DNA from: Planctomycetota bacterium
GTDB taxonomy: Bacteria; Planctomycetota; Planctomycetia; Pirellulales; Pirellulaceae
Assembly (NCBI GenBank): GCA_014381825.1
Contig: JACNKX010000149.1
Location: 217,942 to 281,941 of the forward strand
DNA: 64,000 bases
Direction: 5' to 3'
Shown here: piece after piece, positions 36,829 through 46,476 of the stretch
Position numbering within the stretch: the stretch's first letter is position 1
Layout of the letters: each line of letters starts with the position of its first letter
Translations under genes and position numbers: made by a program
Notes under the pieces: model-generated
Seen by the model: only the letters and a program-made list of their open reading frames with translations
Databases searched by the model: none
What the model was told of the DNA's origin: nothing

Positions 36829-37635
36829 CTAGCCGTACAGAATCTCTCGTTTAGGGCGGACGGCATCATCGGGATTGAATCGTCGGAGATGAAGTGCCTG
36901 TAGACAGAGCATGCTTGCGTAAAGTGGATTTAGCAGCAGATACCGTTGCCAAAGACGTCGCGGCTCGGCCACCAGCCGATAGAGCCATTCGAGTCCCCAG
37001 TCTTGCATCATGTGCGGCGCTTGCGGCAGCAGGCCGGCGTGAAAGTTGAAGGCTGCGCCGACGGCGAGGAGCGGCATCGAGAGCGCTTCGCGAAACTCAT
37101 AGGCCCATACTTCTTGCCGCGGGCACCCAAGTCCGACCATCGTGATTGCGGCTCCGCTGTTGCGAATCGTCTCGACGGTTTCGTCTCGCTCTTCGGGTGT
37201 CAGTTGTCGGAATTTCGACGCTTGAACGCCAGCGAACTGTAACTTGGGAAATCGCTCGGTGAGTTTCGATTGGAGCGACGTCAGTAAGTCTTCGCTGCCG
37301 CCAAACAGAAAGATGGGAAGCCCTTCGGCGGCTGCACGTTCACAGGTCTTGAGCATTAGCGTTGGACCGTACACTCGATCCGATAACTTGACACCGTGCA
37401 ATCGGTTCAATGCCCAACGAACCGGTTGTCCGTCCGGCACGATCAGATCTAGTCCATTCAGCCGAAATCGGTGTTCACGATCTAACGCGCCTGTCATCAC
37501 ACCATGAACAGCGAGCGCTGACACCGCGAGTGGTTGGCTGGCTCTCGCCGCATCGACGATTTTCTGTATCGCTGCCTCGTAATCCACGGCGTTGACCATG
37601 ATTCCAAGGACGTTATGTCTGCCTCGATCGATCAT
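36829..37635 (-). CDS. WecG/TagA/CpsF family glycosyltransferase
   Basis: A 268-residue GT26-type enzyme. The family core is clear: [55 protein letters not shown] and [18 protein letters not shown], ending [37 protein letters not shown] (the membrane-associating tail). These enzymes add a sugar such as an N-acetylmannosamine-type residue to a lipid-linked precursor. The ATG overlaps the stop of the epimerase gene (ATGA). It is the last recognisable gene of the exopolysaccharide block in the transcription direction. Confidence 0.93.
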   Translation of the reverse strand: MIDRGRHNVLGIMVNAVDYEAAIQKIVDAARASQPLAVSALAVHGVMTGALDREHRFRLNGLDLIVPDGQPVRWALNRLHGVKLSDRVYGPTLMLKTCERAAAEGLPIFLFGGSEDLLTSLQSKLTERFPKLQFAGVQASKFRQLTPEERDETVETIRNSGAAITMVGLGCPRQEVWAYEFREALSMPLLAVGAAFNFHAGLLPQAPHMMQDWGLEWLYRLVAEPRRLWQRYLLLNPLYASMLCLQALHLRRFNPDDAVRPKREILYG

Positions 37636-38711
37636 ACGGCACTCGTCTGCATCCAGCGTTCCGCGTTATTGGCATGAATCTCTTGGCAGATTCGTGCAAC
37701 ATCGTATTGCAGCGTCCAGCCTGGAAAGTGAGACTCAAACTTGCAGACATCACTGATCCACCAAATGTGATCGCCCATGCGATTCGCTTCGCTATAGGTG
37801 TAGTTCATTGGCTGGCCGGTGATCTCTTCGCAGAGGTGAATCGCTTCCATCATCGAGCAATTACTGAACCGCGATCCGCCCATGTTGTAAACTTCACCGC
37901 AGCGTGGATCACGAAAAAAGTGGTCAAACGCACTAATCAGGTCGGCGCTGTGAATGTTGTCTCGAACCTGCTTCCCCTTGTATCCGAATACGGTATACGG
38001 CATTCCGGTCGTTGCGCACTTCACGAGGTAAGCGAGGAAGCCGTGAAGCTGAGTGCCCGAGTGGTTAGGGCCCGTTAAGCAGCCACCTCGAAAACAAGCC
38101 GTTTTCATATCGAAATAGCGTCCGTACTCCTGTACCATGACATCCGCGGCGACTTTGGAGGCTCCGAACAGGCTATGCATTGTCTGGTCGATTGACATGG
38201 CCTCGCTAATTCCTTGGGCGAACTCGTGAGTGGGGTCGATTTCCCATCGCAGTTCCTGCTCGAGCAGTGGCAGGTGATTGGGTGTGTCGCCGTAGACTTT
38301 GTTTGTAGACGTGAAGAGGAAGACTGCGTTTGGCGCGAATTGCCGAGTCGCTTCGAGCATGTTCAACGTGCCATTTGCATTCACCGTGAAATCGGTATGC
38401 GGTTCTCGCGCGGCCCAATCGTGAGAAGGTTGCGCTGCGGTATGAACGACCAGTTCGATCTCATCTCCCAACGAGCGAAATAGTGACTCGATGGCATCCG
38501 TGTCTCGTATGTCAGAGCTAATGTGGCGGTATCGTGCGCCAAGATCGTTCTCGAGTTGCATGCGTTGCCACGCTGTGGATGCCTCTTCACCGAAGAAGCG
38601 ACTTCGCATGTCGTTATCGATCCCAATTACATCCAGCCCTTGATCGGCGAAGTGCCGTACTGCTTCGGAACCGATTAGTCCGGCTGCACCGGTAATGACG
38701 GCGACGCTCAT
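37632..38711 (-). CDS. NAD-dependent epimerase/dehydratase (extended SDR, CDP-paratose epimerase-like)
   Basis: A 359-residue nucleotide-sugar modifying enzyme. The NAD-binding motif is [51 protein letters not shown] and [13 protein letters not shown] match the CDP-paratose 2-epimerase/RfbE-like branch. At the YxxxK active site the sequence is FGASK (182-186), so the tyrosine position is phenylalanine. CGGAG 8 bases before the ATG at 38711 fixes the start. Its stop overlaps the WecG-like gene. It probably supplies or modifies the activated sugar used by the neighbouring transferases. Confidence 0.88.
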   Translation of the reverse strand: MSVAVITGAAGLIGSEAVRHFADQGLDVIGIDNDMRSRFFGEEASTAWQRMQLENDLGARYRHISSDIRDTDAIESLFRSLGDEIELVVHTAAQPSHDWAAREPHTDFTVNANGTLNMLEATRQFAPNAVFLFTSTNKVYGDTPNHLPLLEQELRWEIDPTHEFAQGISEAMSIDQTMHSLFGASKVAADVMVQEYGRYFDMKTACFRGGCLTGPNHSGTQLHGFLAYLVKCATTGMPYTVFGYKGKQVRDNIHSADLISAFDHFFRDPRCGEVYNMGGSRFSNCSMMEAIHLCEEITGQPMNYTYSEANRMGDHIWWISDVCKFESHFPGWTLQYDVARICQEIHANNAERWMQTSAV

Positions 38712-39032
38712 GAATCTATCTCCGGGAAACAATGTTTGCTGCTTAAGAATAGGTCACAACGCGTGCCCGAGATGGAGTCAGCCCGCAGTTCACGTCGACT
38801 GCGAGCAGCGTTTTCTGCTCGGTCAGGTCTAACGTTTCAGCCGATCTCTCGCGGGCAATTGTTAGCGTCGCACTTCGTACTCGAACTTGCGAAGAGCGGC
38901 GGCGTAGATTCGATTCACGATCGCTAGTAAGTTCGGTGAGGACAGATCGTCGGCGGGCGTCTGATCCGTCGCGTTGTAACGTCTCGACGTATCGACTGAA
39001 TCTGTATTTGAGAAGCGTTCGAGCGGACTTTG
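38712..39032. other. 321-base stretch without a gene inside the EPS block
   Basis: No credible coding sequence is visible here between the GT4 gene and the epimerase gene, both on the minus strand. The main structure is a stem-loop CGAGCAG-CGTTTT-CTGCTCG at 38802-38821 (7-bp perfect stem). It may separate transcription units or hold a promoter for the epimerase-WecG pair; I see no convincing -35/-10 set. Confidence 0.4.
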
Positions 39033-40256
39033 TCAGGCTTCGGCGGTCGATTGCTCGATGTTGGGCGATTGGCATGTCTGAGAATTGTGCGTTGACGTGG
39101 CGATGACTTCGTTATAGGCACCAATCAACAGTTCGTAATTCACCTCCGCCGTGTACAGACGCTCGAATTCGCGTCGTGCCGCGGTTCGCATCTGAAGCAA
39201 TTCGTCGGGATTATCGAAGATTCTCTCGACCGCGCCGCGAAGCATTGTTGAGTCGCCGGCGTCAAACAATCGCCCAGTTACCTCATGCTTCACCAACTCT
39301 GCCATTGCGCCTTGTCGCGAAGCGATTACCGGAACTCCATGGACATATGCCTCGATGATCGCGCGACCAAATGTCTCGTAACAGATAGAAGGCATGATCA
39401 GACATGACGCTTTATGTATGAGTTGATCGACTTCTTCTTTCGAGCGCCGGCCGACCCATTCGATTCGTGGATCGTCATTCACCGCTTGTGACACACGCCC
39501 CGCCATCGGTCCGTCGCCGACAACTTTTAACCGGATCTCGCCAGGCAACTGCTCCCAAGCCGACAACAACGTGTCGATGCCCTTTTCAGCCGACAATCGA
39601 CCTACGAAAATCACATAGCCGCCGCTACCATCGCCCGGTCCGGTATCCGGATGAACAAAGTTCGGCTTTATGTCCATCTTCTCTGCTGCTAATCCTCCTT
39701 GGATGAACTTGCCGCGTGCGAATTCAGTCAACACAAGGTACTTGTCGACGGCTCGCGTCCACGTTCGCATCAGGCGATGGAATGAAACCATCGCCGCGAC
39801 TCCGGCGCTCGCAACACGACTGTCGCGATAGCAACCGTGAATGATGGCTGGAAGTGGAATCGACTTGCCGAGGCAGCTTTCACACGCCTTCCCTTTGCGA
39901 AGGAAAAGGGCGTTGGGACAAAGCAGTCGAAAGTTATGCAAAGATTGGACAACGGGCACGCGCTCACGTTTGGCGGCGTAATAAACCGAGGGGGACATTA
40001 ATGGGAACGTATTCGTGCAATGCATCACCGCAGGACGTTCGCGTTGAATCAATTCGCGTAGTTCGCGATAAGAATCTCGATTCCAAACCAGTTTCCGTGC
40101 CAATTGCAGAGAACTCATCTGGTCGATCACGTCATTGTGAATGGTGTAACGTACGACTTCGTGGCCGTGTGACTTCAGCAGCCATTCTTCGTCGAAGAAC
40201 GAACGGTCCTCGCCGCCCGGCTGCTGATAGTAGTTGTGGCACAATAGAACTTTCAT
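39033..40256 (-). CDS. GT4 family glycosyltransferase, first copy
   Basis: A 407-residue GT-B fold enzyme. The N-terminal half begins VLLCHNYYQQPGGEDRSFFDEEW and includes the cysteine-bearing segment RLLCPNALFLRKGKACESC, typical of a GT4 subgroup. The C-terminal half has IFVGRLSAEKGIDTLL, a UDP/GDP-sugar site, and PSICYETFGRAIIEAYVHG, the E-x7-E donor-binding motif. It probably adds a sugar to the growing lipid-linked repeat unit at the inner face of the membrane. ATG 40256 is preferred to an adjacent TTG; AGGA lies 8 bases before it. The GT2 gene ends 105 bases upstream. Confidence 0.92.
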   Translation of the reverse strand: MKVLLCHNYYQQPGGEDRSFFDEEWLLKSHGHEVVRYTIHNDVIDQMSSLQLARKLVWNRDSYRELRELIQRERPAVMHCTNTFPLMSPSVYYAAKRERVPVVQSLHNFRLLCPNALFLRKGKACESCLGKSIPLPAIIHGCYRDSRVASAGVAAMVSFHRLMRTWTRAVDKYLVLTEFARGKFIQGGLAAEKMDIKPNFVHPDTGPGDGSGGYVIFVGRLSAEKGIDTLLSAWEQLPGEIRLKVVGDGPMAGRVSQAVNDDPRIEWVGRRSKEEVDQLIHKASCLIMPSICYETFGRAIIEAYVHGVPVIASRQGAMAELVKHEVTGRLFDAGDSTMLRGAVERIFDNPDELLQMRTAARREFERLYTAEVNYELLIGAYNEVIATSTHNSQTCQSPNIEQSTAEA

Positions 40257-40361
40257 CAAACCCGTCCTGGCGGAAAGTTAGCTGCCGATCGGCAGTTCAA
40301 TTGGTTATGTGGGTGTCGATCGTACTTGTGACTAAATGAGAAACAATGAATCGAATTGCGG

Positions 40362-41342
40362 TTACGCAAATTGTTGACGTTCGCCACGAAACTCAAGAGT
40401 CGAAAGAAACTGTTCTTGGGCAAACACTCTCGGAGCAACTGACCGCAACGTCCCACGGACGTAGCCGAGCGTGCGCCACAGTTGTGATCGACGGTAGAGG
40501 ACCTGGCTTGAGTCACCACACAACCAAGCGACTAGCAGCAGCGGTAGAAGCATGGCCGATCGGAAACCGCGAAGTGCCGCGATTGCTACAGTTCGGATTG
40601 AACCACTCTTTTCAACATCTTTCCTTGCCAAGCTCCAGCCTTGCCGCAGAGAGAGCCACTGGATGTACCCAGCGGACGTCCGATACGGCGGGACGAGATG
40701 CAGGACGATGGCCTTGGGGTTGTACCACGCTTCGACGCCAGCATCGTAAAGTCGGTTGAACAGCTCGGTGTCTTCGCCGCCTTCGGTCCAAGATTCTTCG
40801 TACGCTCCGTTTTCCTCGAAGACACTTCGATGCAGCATCTGGTTGCCACTGTTCAACGCGTGTTTTGGCGTAAAGAGGCATTCGCATTTGCGGCGACCTC
40901 CTGGCGCAAGCACCTGCTCCAGCATCGGTGGCAATGGTTGCGCGTCTGCTTCGGAAGAAATCAAATGGACGGCACCGCCGGAAACGCGAACTCCCTTCTC
41001 GGCGGTCGTTGCGAGCAATTCTAGCAGCCAATCCGGATCCGCCCTTTCATCATCATCAATAAAAGCCAGCCATTCGCCACTCGCCTCAGCGATGCCTCGG
41101 TTTCGTGCCGCAGACGGCCCTTGCCGCGTCTCTCGCACATATCGAACCGGGCGATCCGCAGACTCCGCGATCGCGGCAATCACTTCGGGAGTGTTGTCCG
41201 TTGAGGCATTGTCGACGACGATCACTTCATAGCTAAGGCGGTCAACGGTGCGCAGTTTCAGCAAACTTTGGATGGCGTCGCCAATCCAGTGCTCGCGGTT
41301 GTAGGTACAGAGGATTAGGCTTACGTCGTATTGTTGGCTCAT
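40362..41342 (-). CDS. GT2 family glycosyltransferase
   Basis: A 326-residue GT-A fold enzyme: VSLILCTYNREHWIGDAIQSLL, VIVVDNASTDNTPEVI, ARNRGIAEASGEWLAFIDDDE (the DxD metal site) and NQMLHRSVFEENGAYEESWTEGGEDTEL. The C-terminal ~100 residues contain a hydrophobic patch (MLLPLLLVAWLCG) and an RRSQLWRTLGYVRG tail, which also occurs at the end of the deacetylase-GT2 fusion at 42577-44595, so the two are paralogues. The ATG at 41342 overlaps the upstream GT4 stop (ATGA), which decides it over an in-frame start at 41357. Confidence 0.93.
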   Translation of the reverse strand: MSQQYDVSLILCTYNREHWIGDAIQSLLKLRTVDRLSYEVIVVDNASTDNTPEVIAAIAESADRPVRYVRETRQGPSAARNRGIAEASGEWLAFIDDDERADPDWLLELLATTAEKGVRVSGGAVHLISSEADAQPLPPMLEQVLAPGGRRKCECLFTPKHALNSGNQMLHRSVFEENGAYEESWTEGGEDTELFNRLYDAGVEAWYNPKAIVLHLVPPYRTSAGYIQWLSLRQGWSLARKDVEKSGSIRTVAIAALRGFRSAMLLPLLLVAWLCGDSSQVLYRRSQLWRTLGYVRGTLRSVAPRVFAQEQFLSTLEFRGERQQFA

Positions 41343-42580
41343 GAGTGACCCTCGCACGCAAGTGGATCGGGCGAAGCGATGTTGGCGTTACTCGCGGCTG
41401 AGGCGTTCGCCGCTTGCTCAGCCATCGAGATAGCTCGACCGTAAACTCCCATCAAGCGTTCGTAGTAACTCTCTTCGCTGTGTGCGCGAATGACGCGTTC
41501 GTAGCCGGCCTGCCCAAGTCGCTGGCACAAAAGTGGGTCTTCCCACAACTGCTTCATCTTGCAGCGCAGGTCTTCTGGGTTGCCAGGATCGAACAGCAGA
41601 CCACTTACTCCGTCTTCGACCAACTCCTGCTGTGCTCCCAATCGAGACGCGATTACCGGAATGCCATGGCTGAACGCTTCTAGGATCACGAGCGGACACA
41701 TCTCGTAGGTGATGCTGGAGACGACAACAAAGCGAGCGTTGCGATAGAAGCTACGCATTTGTCCGCTGAGCAACTGCCCCTTAAACTCCACGTTGGAGGG
41801 CGAGGTTCGCTTCAGCTCTTCCAGCAACGGACCGCTTCCAGCGAGTTTGAGCGGGCATTCGGGGATGCCTTCGACCGCGTCGATCAGCGTATGAAGCCCC
41901 TTCTCTTGGCTCATTCTTCCAGCGAATGCGACGTACGATCCCTGCGATGCGTCAACCGGACCCGATGACGCTGCCACCATATTACGAAGAACAGCGATGC
42001 GGTCCTCGTCGAACCCTCCCGTGACCAACCGCGACTTGGCGAATTCACTCACGGCGAGAAACAGCGTGACGTTGTCGTGGAATAATTTCTGCTTGCGGGC
42101 GTATCTGCTGCGCGCGGCGTAGGCGATGCTTTCAAAGATGTTTTGGCGACAGTTACGGAGAACGCAATTGTACTCGCCGCCACCAACACACTTCTCGCAG
42201 ATGTTGCCACGGTACAGATGATCAGCCCGCGGGCAGGTTAACTGCTGGTTGTGCACGCTCATAACGACAGGCACGTTCGCACGCTTGCAAGCGACCAGAA
42301 CTGACGGAGAGAACAGCGGGTAGAGATTATGAACGTGGACCACGTCGGGGCGATCTTCAGCTAGAAGCTGCTCCATGCTCTGATATGCCTCGTTGCTATA
42401 GATGCCACTCCAGAAGGCTCGAGCGCGCGATGCAAACGACGGCCCAATCTCGCGACTCGACCGCATCATCAGCCGAGCCGTTCCGCCATTCTTTTCGACA
42501 AGCTCAGCCGTCAGTTCGACGACGGCTTCTTCGCCGTTGAACATGCTGCGGTACTGATTATAGATTTGTAGTAGCTTCAC
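41339..42580 (-). CDS. GT4 family glycosyltransferase, second copy
   Basis: A 413-residue GT-B enzyme starting at GTG 42580, which overlaps the TGA of the fusion gene (GTGA). N-terminal half: LLQIYNQYRSMFNGEEAVVE, HVHNLYPLFSPSVLVACK and a five-cysteine segment with CPRADHLYRGNICEKC. C-terminal half: VAFAGRMSQEKGLHTLIDA and SITYEMCPLVILEAFSHG with the E-x7-E motif. It is paralogous to the GT4 at 39033-40256 at moderate similarity. The cluster position between two GT2-bearing genes suggests consecutive steps of one repeat unit. Confidence 0.92.
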   Translation of the reverse strand: MKLLQIYNQYRSMFNGEEAVVELTAELVEKNGGTARLMMRSSREIGPSFASRARAFWSGIYSNEAYQSMEQLLAEDRPDVVHVHNLYPLFSPSVLVACKRANVPVVMSVHNQQLTCPRADHLYRGNICEKCVGGGEYNCVLRNCRQNIFESIAYAARSRYARKQKLFHDNVTLFLAVSEFAKSRLVTGGFDEDRIAVLRNMVAASSGPVDASQGSYVAFAGRMSQEKGLHTLIDAVEGIPECPLKLAGSGPLLEELKRTSPSNVEFKGQLLSGQMRSFYRNARFVVVSSITYEMCPLVILEAFSHGIPVIASRLGAQQELVEDGVSGLLFDPGNPEDLRCKMKQLWEDPLLCQRLGQAGYERVIRAHSEESYYERLMGVYGRAISMAEQAANASAASNANIASPDPLACEGHS

Positions 42581-44595
42581 GACGTTACGTTCTTGGTAAG
42601 GGCCTTAATGTTCGGTCGGCCGTGACGGTACGACAAAGAGCCGAAGAAACGCTGTTGTGGAAATAGCTTGGGAGCGACCAGATCGATGCACCTTCGGAGA
42701 TATCCTTCGGTACGCCACAACCGAATACGTCGCCCCAGAATGCCGCCACGATCGTTACGCAGCCAAGCACTGAGCATCAAAGGACCATGAATCAGAAGCG
42801 CCTGACCAACGCGAGCCGCGCCGCGCCCCAGCACGCCTGACAACCCATGTTCTTCAAGGTCCACTTCGCCCGCGTGTTCTGCGCCTCCGGACAAGGCATC
42901 CAGGCGAAGATGCTCCGCCGACAAGCGACTTGGGGCAACCCGATGTCGGATTACGGCGTCCGGCGTATACCACATCGCGAAGCCCGCTGTCCGAGCACGG
43001 GCGAAGAAGTCGTAGTCAGATCCGCCGTTAATGAACGACTCGCTGAAAGTGCCAATCGCGTCGAAGACGGAGCGGGCGACCAATGCGTTTCCTGTTCCAG
43101 GCAACTCGCGGCGAAGATAGGGCTGAAGCTGCGTATACAGATTTGTCTCTCGCAGCGCTTCGCGAAGGTAAGAGCCAAACTCGGTCCGTTGTGCGGCGGT
43201 GAGGTCCAGTTGTACCGCACCTCCAACGATTGAGCCGCCAGTCCTCTCAGCGGCAACGAAAAGTTCGCTCAACCAATTCTCTGGAGCGAGTTGGTCGTCG
43301 TCGAAGAATGCCAGCCAATCGCCGGATGATTGCTGCAATGCAAAGTTCCGTGTGGGTGCGTCTCCGGGTTGTGATTGAAAGCAATAGCGAATTGGGATTG
43401 CCGAAGATTCCGCCGCGGTTGCAACGACGGCTGCGGTGTCGTCTGTCGAGGCGTTGTCACAAACGACGATCTCCATCTCGAACTTGTCGTCCGTTCGCTG
43501 CCGGACCAAAGAACGTAACGCATCCGCGAGCCAGTCCGCTCGGTTGAAAGTTGGTACGACGACGCTGATTGTTGGGCGCTGCTGTGAAGGAGCAACCATC
43601 GCCTCTGCGGCGATAGGAACGCCGGGCATCCGCTTCGTCCTCGTCAGCGCGGGCTTCGGTCGACCGAGCAATCGGTCTTTAATCGCGGGAGCCCAGCCGT
43701 ACCAGCCACCGAGCTTTGCAGCCAACGTGGCACCGGTGTCCCACGGGAAGACGGTGAACCGACCCCACTCGAATGGCGACTCATCCGGTTGGACCAGTGA
43801 GCTCCGAGTGGTCAACGCACAGCTTACACCGACTTCGCGAGCTGCAAGAGTTAGTGCTTCTTCGGCGAATCCAAGCCGCGGCGTACCGTACGGAAATGCG
43901 AATGCGACTTCCGTGACAGGTAACATCTCTTTCAGCGCGGTGACATTCGTTTGGAGATCCTCTCGAAAGGCGTCGGGGCGATTGCGAAAGTCTTCATGCG
44001 TGTGCGTGTGTGCCCCGAACTCGATCAGTCTGGAAGCCGCCAACTCCTGGCATTGCTCGATTGTCATCGGTCGATACACCGACGGTGGCACCGAGTTTGA
44101 GTGGCTTTGCCCCCAGTGATCGAAGGGAAATGGTTGTTTGCTGCCTAGATAGGCGGTCGCGAGGAAGACGGTTGCCGGAATCTTCAACTCACGTAGGATT
44201 GGCCACGCATTTCTGTACACGCCTTCAAAGCCGTCATCGAAGGTCAGGACGATCACATACGGAGGGATTCGTTCTCCCCTCGCGACATGTTCCAACACGC
44301 GACGCAACGACCAAAAGACAAAGCCCGCTTCGGCAAGACCGCGGATCTGGCGTTCAAACTGACGCGGTGGAACATTAATCGATGGCTTCTCGATACCGGT
44401 AATGTCGTTGGCGATTCGGTGATATAGAAGAATTCCAAACTGGCCAGCCACGCGAGGCCCGACCATGCGGCAAGCGGCAGCTCCGATTGCTGATACGCCA
44501 CGAATGCCCCAATCGCTGATCGTCCGGCGAAGTGAGTCCTCCGCCGGAGCAAAGCGTGTGAGTGTTCGTTGCGTGATCGGAGAAGCCATATTCAT
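42577..44595 (-). CDS. Polysaccharide deacetylase - GT2 glycosyltransferase fusion
   Basis: A 672-residue protein with two enzyme domains. Residues ~50-320 are a NodB-type carbohydrate esterase family 4 domain: FGILLYHRI, motif 1 LTFDDGFEG (118-124, two aspartates), and motif 2 GAHTHTHEDF (zinc-binding histidines), then FAFPYGTPR. From about 325 on a GT2 domain follows: ISVVVPTFNRADWLADALRSL, VVCDNASTDDTAAVV, DWLAFFDDDQ (DxD). Each half has a stand-alone relative in this cluster (60708-61607 and 40362-41342). One protein may thus deacetylate and glycosylate the same intermediate. I took the ATG at 44595; a longer in-frame start at 44778 would overlap the GNAT gene by 106 bases. Confidence 0.9.
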   Translation of the reverse strand: MNMASPITQRTLTRFAPAEDSLRRTISDWGIRGVSAIGAAACRMVGPRVAGQFGILLYHRIANDITGIEKPSINVPPRQFERQIRGLAEAGFVFWSLRRVLEHVARGERIPPYVIVLTFDDGFEGVYRNAWPILRELKIPATVFLATAYLGSKQPFPFDHWGQSHSNSVPPSVYRPMTIEQCQELAASRLIEFGAHTHTHEDFRNRPDAFREDLQTNVTALKEMLPVTEVAFAFPYGTPRLGFAEEALTLAAREVGVSCALTTRSSLVQPDESPFEWGRFTVFPWDTGATLAAKLGGWYGWAPAIKDRLLGRPKPALTRTKRMPGVPIAAEAMVAPSQQRPTISVVVPTFNRADWLADALRSLVRQRTDDKFEMEIVVCDNASTDDTAAVVATAAESSAIPIRYCFQSQPGDAPTRNFALQQSSGDWLAFFDDDQLAPENWLSELFVAAERTGGSIVGGAVQLDLTAAQRTEFGSYLREALRETNLYTQLQPYLRRELPGTGNALVARSVFDAIGTFSESFINGGSDYDFFARARTAGFAMWYTPDAVIRHRVAPSRLSAEHLRLDALSGGAEHAGEVDLEEHGLSGVLGRGAARVGQALLIHGPLMLSAWLRNDRGGILGRRIRLWRTEGYLRRCIDLVAPKLFPQQRFFGSLSYRHGRPNIKALTKNVTS

Positions 44596-44672
44596 TCGTG
44601 TCCGGTTCGACCTTGCCTTTGCTAGTTCCGGTGTTCGTTGCGAGCGCTGCCGTGTTGCAACATCACGTTGCG

Positions 44673-45746
44673 CTACTGAAACTGCATCCACTCGCTGATT
44701 CGATGGATTATGCGGCCTGGGATGCGTGCTGGTCCGTAAAGCGGCGAGTTGCGAACCCATTCCCGTGTCCATCGCCAACTACTACGCAAACAACGTGCCA
44801 CCGGACGAAGGTCGACACTTCCGACAGCCACCTCCGTTGCTCCTGACATCACGAGCGATTTATACGCGGCAACACCTCGCCCAAGGTCGATCTTCTTGAT
44901 CCCGTGTGACTCACACTCCTGTGCCACCTTCGCGAGCAGTACACGACCTGGGCCATAGTTTGCGAACGTTCGATCGTAGGCAGGGAACCACCAATGCAAC
45001 ACTTCGCCGGCTCGCATTCCAAAGTGCGCGGCGATGGGTCGATCTCCCGCGTATAGTACCGACAGGACACCCCGAAACGAATCGGATTGTTGTTTCCAGA
45101 TCTCGCGAAGTAGGTCGGTAGTCCACGGGAACGAAAACACATCGGTGACGTCAGTTGCGTGGTACTGCTGCGACTTCCAACGCAGGAGCATATCGAATGT
45201 GGTTGTATCCTCAGAGAAAATCTCACAACGAACGGGAGCCACTTCTCGCGAGAGCTTTCGACTCAAGCGAAACGTCTGTCGCATCTCGATTCGCGCTGAT
45301 TGTCGCAGTGCTGCTCGGTACGACTCGAATCCGTAGGAGAGGTCAAGGTAGGGTGATTTGTCAATGAATTGATGGTATGGCTGAAATGGCGTCTGGGTCG
45401 CAAGCATGTGATCGAAGTCGAGTACCGATAGTTCACATGCGCGAACGAGTTCCCGTGGGTCGAATGCAAGACCGGGCTGTCCGACAACTGCCTGGTAATC
45501 GGACAAACGCCCGCCAACAGGCTTTCCCGCGCGCGATCCAAGTCGCTGGAACGGCAGGAAGCCAACTGGTTGTTCGTCTTCGAGCAACACTGCCACTTCA
45601 ACATCGTCCCGGACCACTGCGACGGCCTGCGAAAACTCCGGACGAAAGTACGGGCTGTCGAATTCGGGTGACTGCTCCTGAAAGCTCGCCCAAGCAGCGA
45701 ACTCTTCCTGCGACAGCTGTGTTGGAGTTGTGAGTTTGACTTGCAT
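44673..45746 (-). CDS. CelD/BcsL-type GNAT acyltransferase, copy 1
   Basis: A 357-residue protein of the GNAT (Acetyltransf_6) type seen in cellulose and exopolysaccharide clusters and related to FemAB aminoacyl transferases. Landmarks shared with the two other copies: SPYFRPEFSQAV, GFLPFQR, GGRLSDYQ, FDHMLATQTPF, YLDLSYGFESYR, RLSRKLSREV and PGRVLLAKVAQECESHGIKKIDLGRG. It probably transfers an acyl or amino-acyl group to a sugar of the repeat unit; the substrate is unknown. It ends the GNAT-methyltransferase ladder and is followed by the deacetylase-GT2 fusion after 77 bases. Confidence 0.88.
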   Translation of the reverse strand: MQVKLTTPTQLSQEEFAAWASFQEQSPEFDSPYFRPEFSQAVAVVRDDVEVAVLLEDEQPVGFLPFQRLGSRAGKPVGGRLSDYQAVVGQPGLAFDPRELVRACELSVLDFDHMLATQTPFQPYHQFIDKSPYLDLSYGFESYRAALRQSARIEMRQTFRLSRKLSREVAPVRCEIFSEDTTTFDMLLRWKSQQYHATDVTDVFSFPWTTDLLREIWKQQSDSFRGVLSVLYAGDRPIAAHFGMRAGEVLHWWFPAYDRTFANYGPGRVLLAKVAQECESHGIKKIDLGRGVAAYKSLVMSGATEVAVGSVDLRPVARCLRSSWRWTREWVRNSPLYGPARIPGRIIHRISEWMQFQ

Positions 45747-45762
45747 GAATCGTCGCGATCAT

Positions 45763-46470
45763 TCAACGAGTTTCGTAGATAGCCAGCCGTTGCCAGTCCG
45801 AGTCGATGGTTTCAAGTTTGTGCTTCAACACGAGCCAAGGAACATCTACGAGCGGATCTGGGCGACATTGCGGAAGGGCGTAGATGATCGATAGGTTGCG
45901 CGGATTTACGTCGAGCGAGTCGCGGATTCTCTCTAGCACGGTCGTAACGATCGGTTCATCGAACGGATTGAACATGAAAATGTGGGTCGTTTCCGTTGGC
46001 ACTTCAAAGTGGCGTGCGTCTTGTGTCGCGATGATCACGTTGTTGCATCGAAGCTTTGAAGTGGCGCGGCGTAGGTTGTCACGGGCGATCTGGCTGAGTG
46101 AGCCCGATCGCTCGACTCCGATTACTTGTCGAAACGGGTAGGTTGCGGCGAGTACGACGGCCCGCCCCATCCCACAACCAAAATCAATGAAAACATCTTC
46201 GTTAGGCCGGATTTCAACATGTCGCATGGCTGCGTCGAACGATGCATAGGGCACTGGCTGATACCCGAAGCTTGCCGAGTCAAAATCCAGTTCGTCCCCG
46301 GAGATGCTCCCTGTTGTATGAATTCCGAGTCGACGTTCACGCAAATAACTGCTCGCCGCCCGCCCGAGACGACGAATTGTGCCGCGCACTCCTCGTTTGG
46401 CGAAGCTTTCGAGCAATCTACGTGGAACGAGACTGAAGCGTGAGTTGGTGTTTATTTCCGCTGTAGGCAT
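45763..46470 (-). CDS. Class I SAM-dependent methyltransferase, copy 1
   Basis: A 235-residue Rossmann-like methyltransferase. SAM motif I is VFIDFGCGMGRAVVLAA, then QVIGVERSGSLSQIARDN (motif II acidic residue), NNVIIATQDARHFEVP and HIFMFNPF (motif IV). The N-terminal ~70 residues (RRLLESFAKRGVRGTIRRLGRAASSYLRERRLGI) are shared with the second copy at 47590-48306, so the two are paralogues. It lies 16 bases from GNAT copy 1 and 6 bases from GNAT copy 2. The target is probably a sugar hydroxyl or an acyl substituent of the glycan (inference from context). Confidence 0.9.
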   Translation of the reverse strand: MPTAEINTNSRFSLVPRRLLESFAKRGVRGTIRRLGRAASSYLRERRLGIHTTGSISGDELDFDSASFGYQPVPYASFDAAMRHVEIRPNEDVFIDFGCGMGRAVVLAATYPFRQVIGVERSGSLSQIARDNLRRATSKLRCNNVIIATQDARHFEVPTETTHIFMFNPFDEPIVTTVLERIRDSLDVNPRNLSIIYALPQCRPDPLVDVPWLVLKHKLETIDSDWQRLAIYETR

Positions 46471-46476
46471 CGTGTA

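Noticed and set aside
44596..44778. Longer start of the deacetylase-GT2 fusion, adding about 61 residues.
   Set aside because: The added part is low in motifs and overlaps the GNAT gene upstream; the esterase domain starts well after the ATG at 44595.
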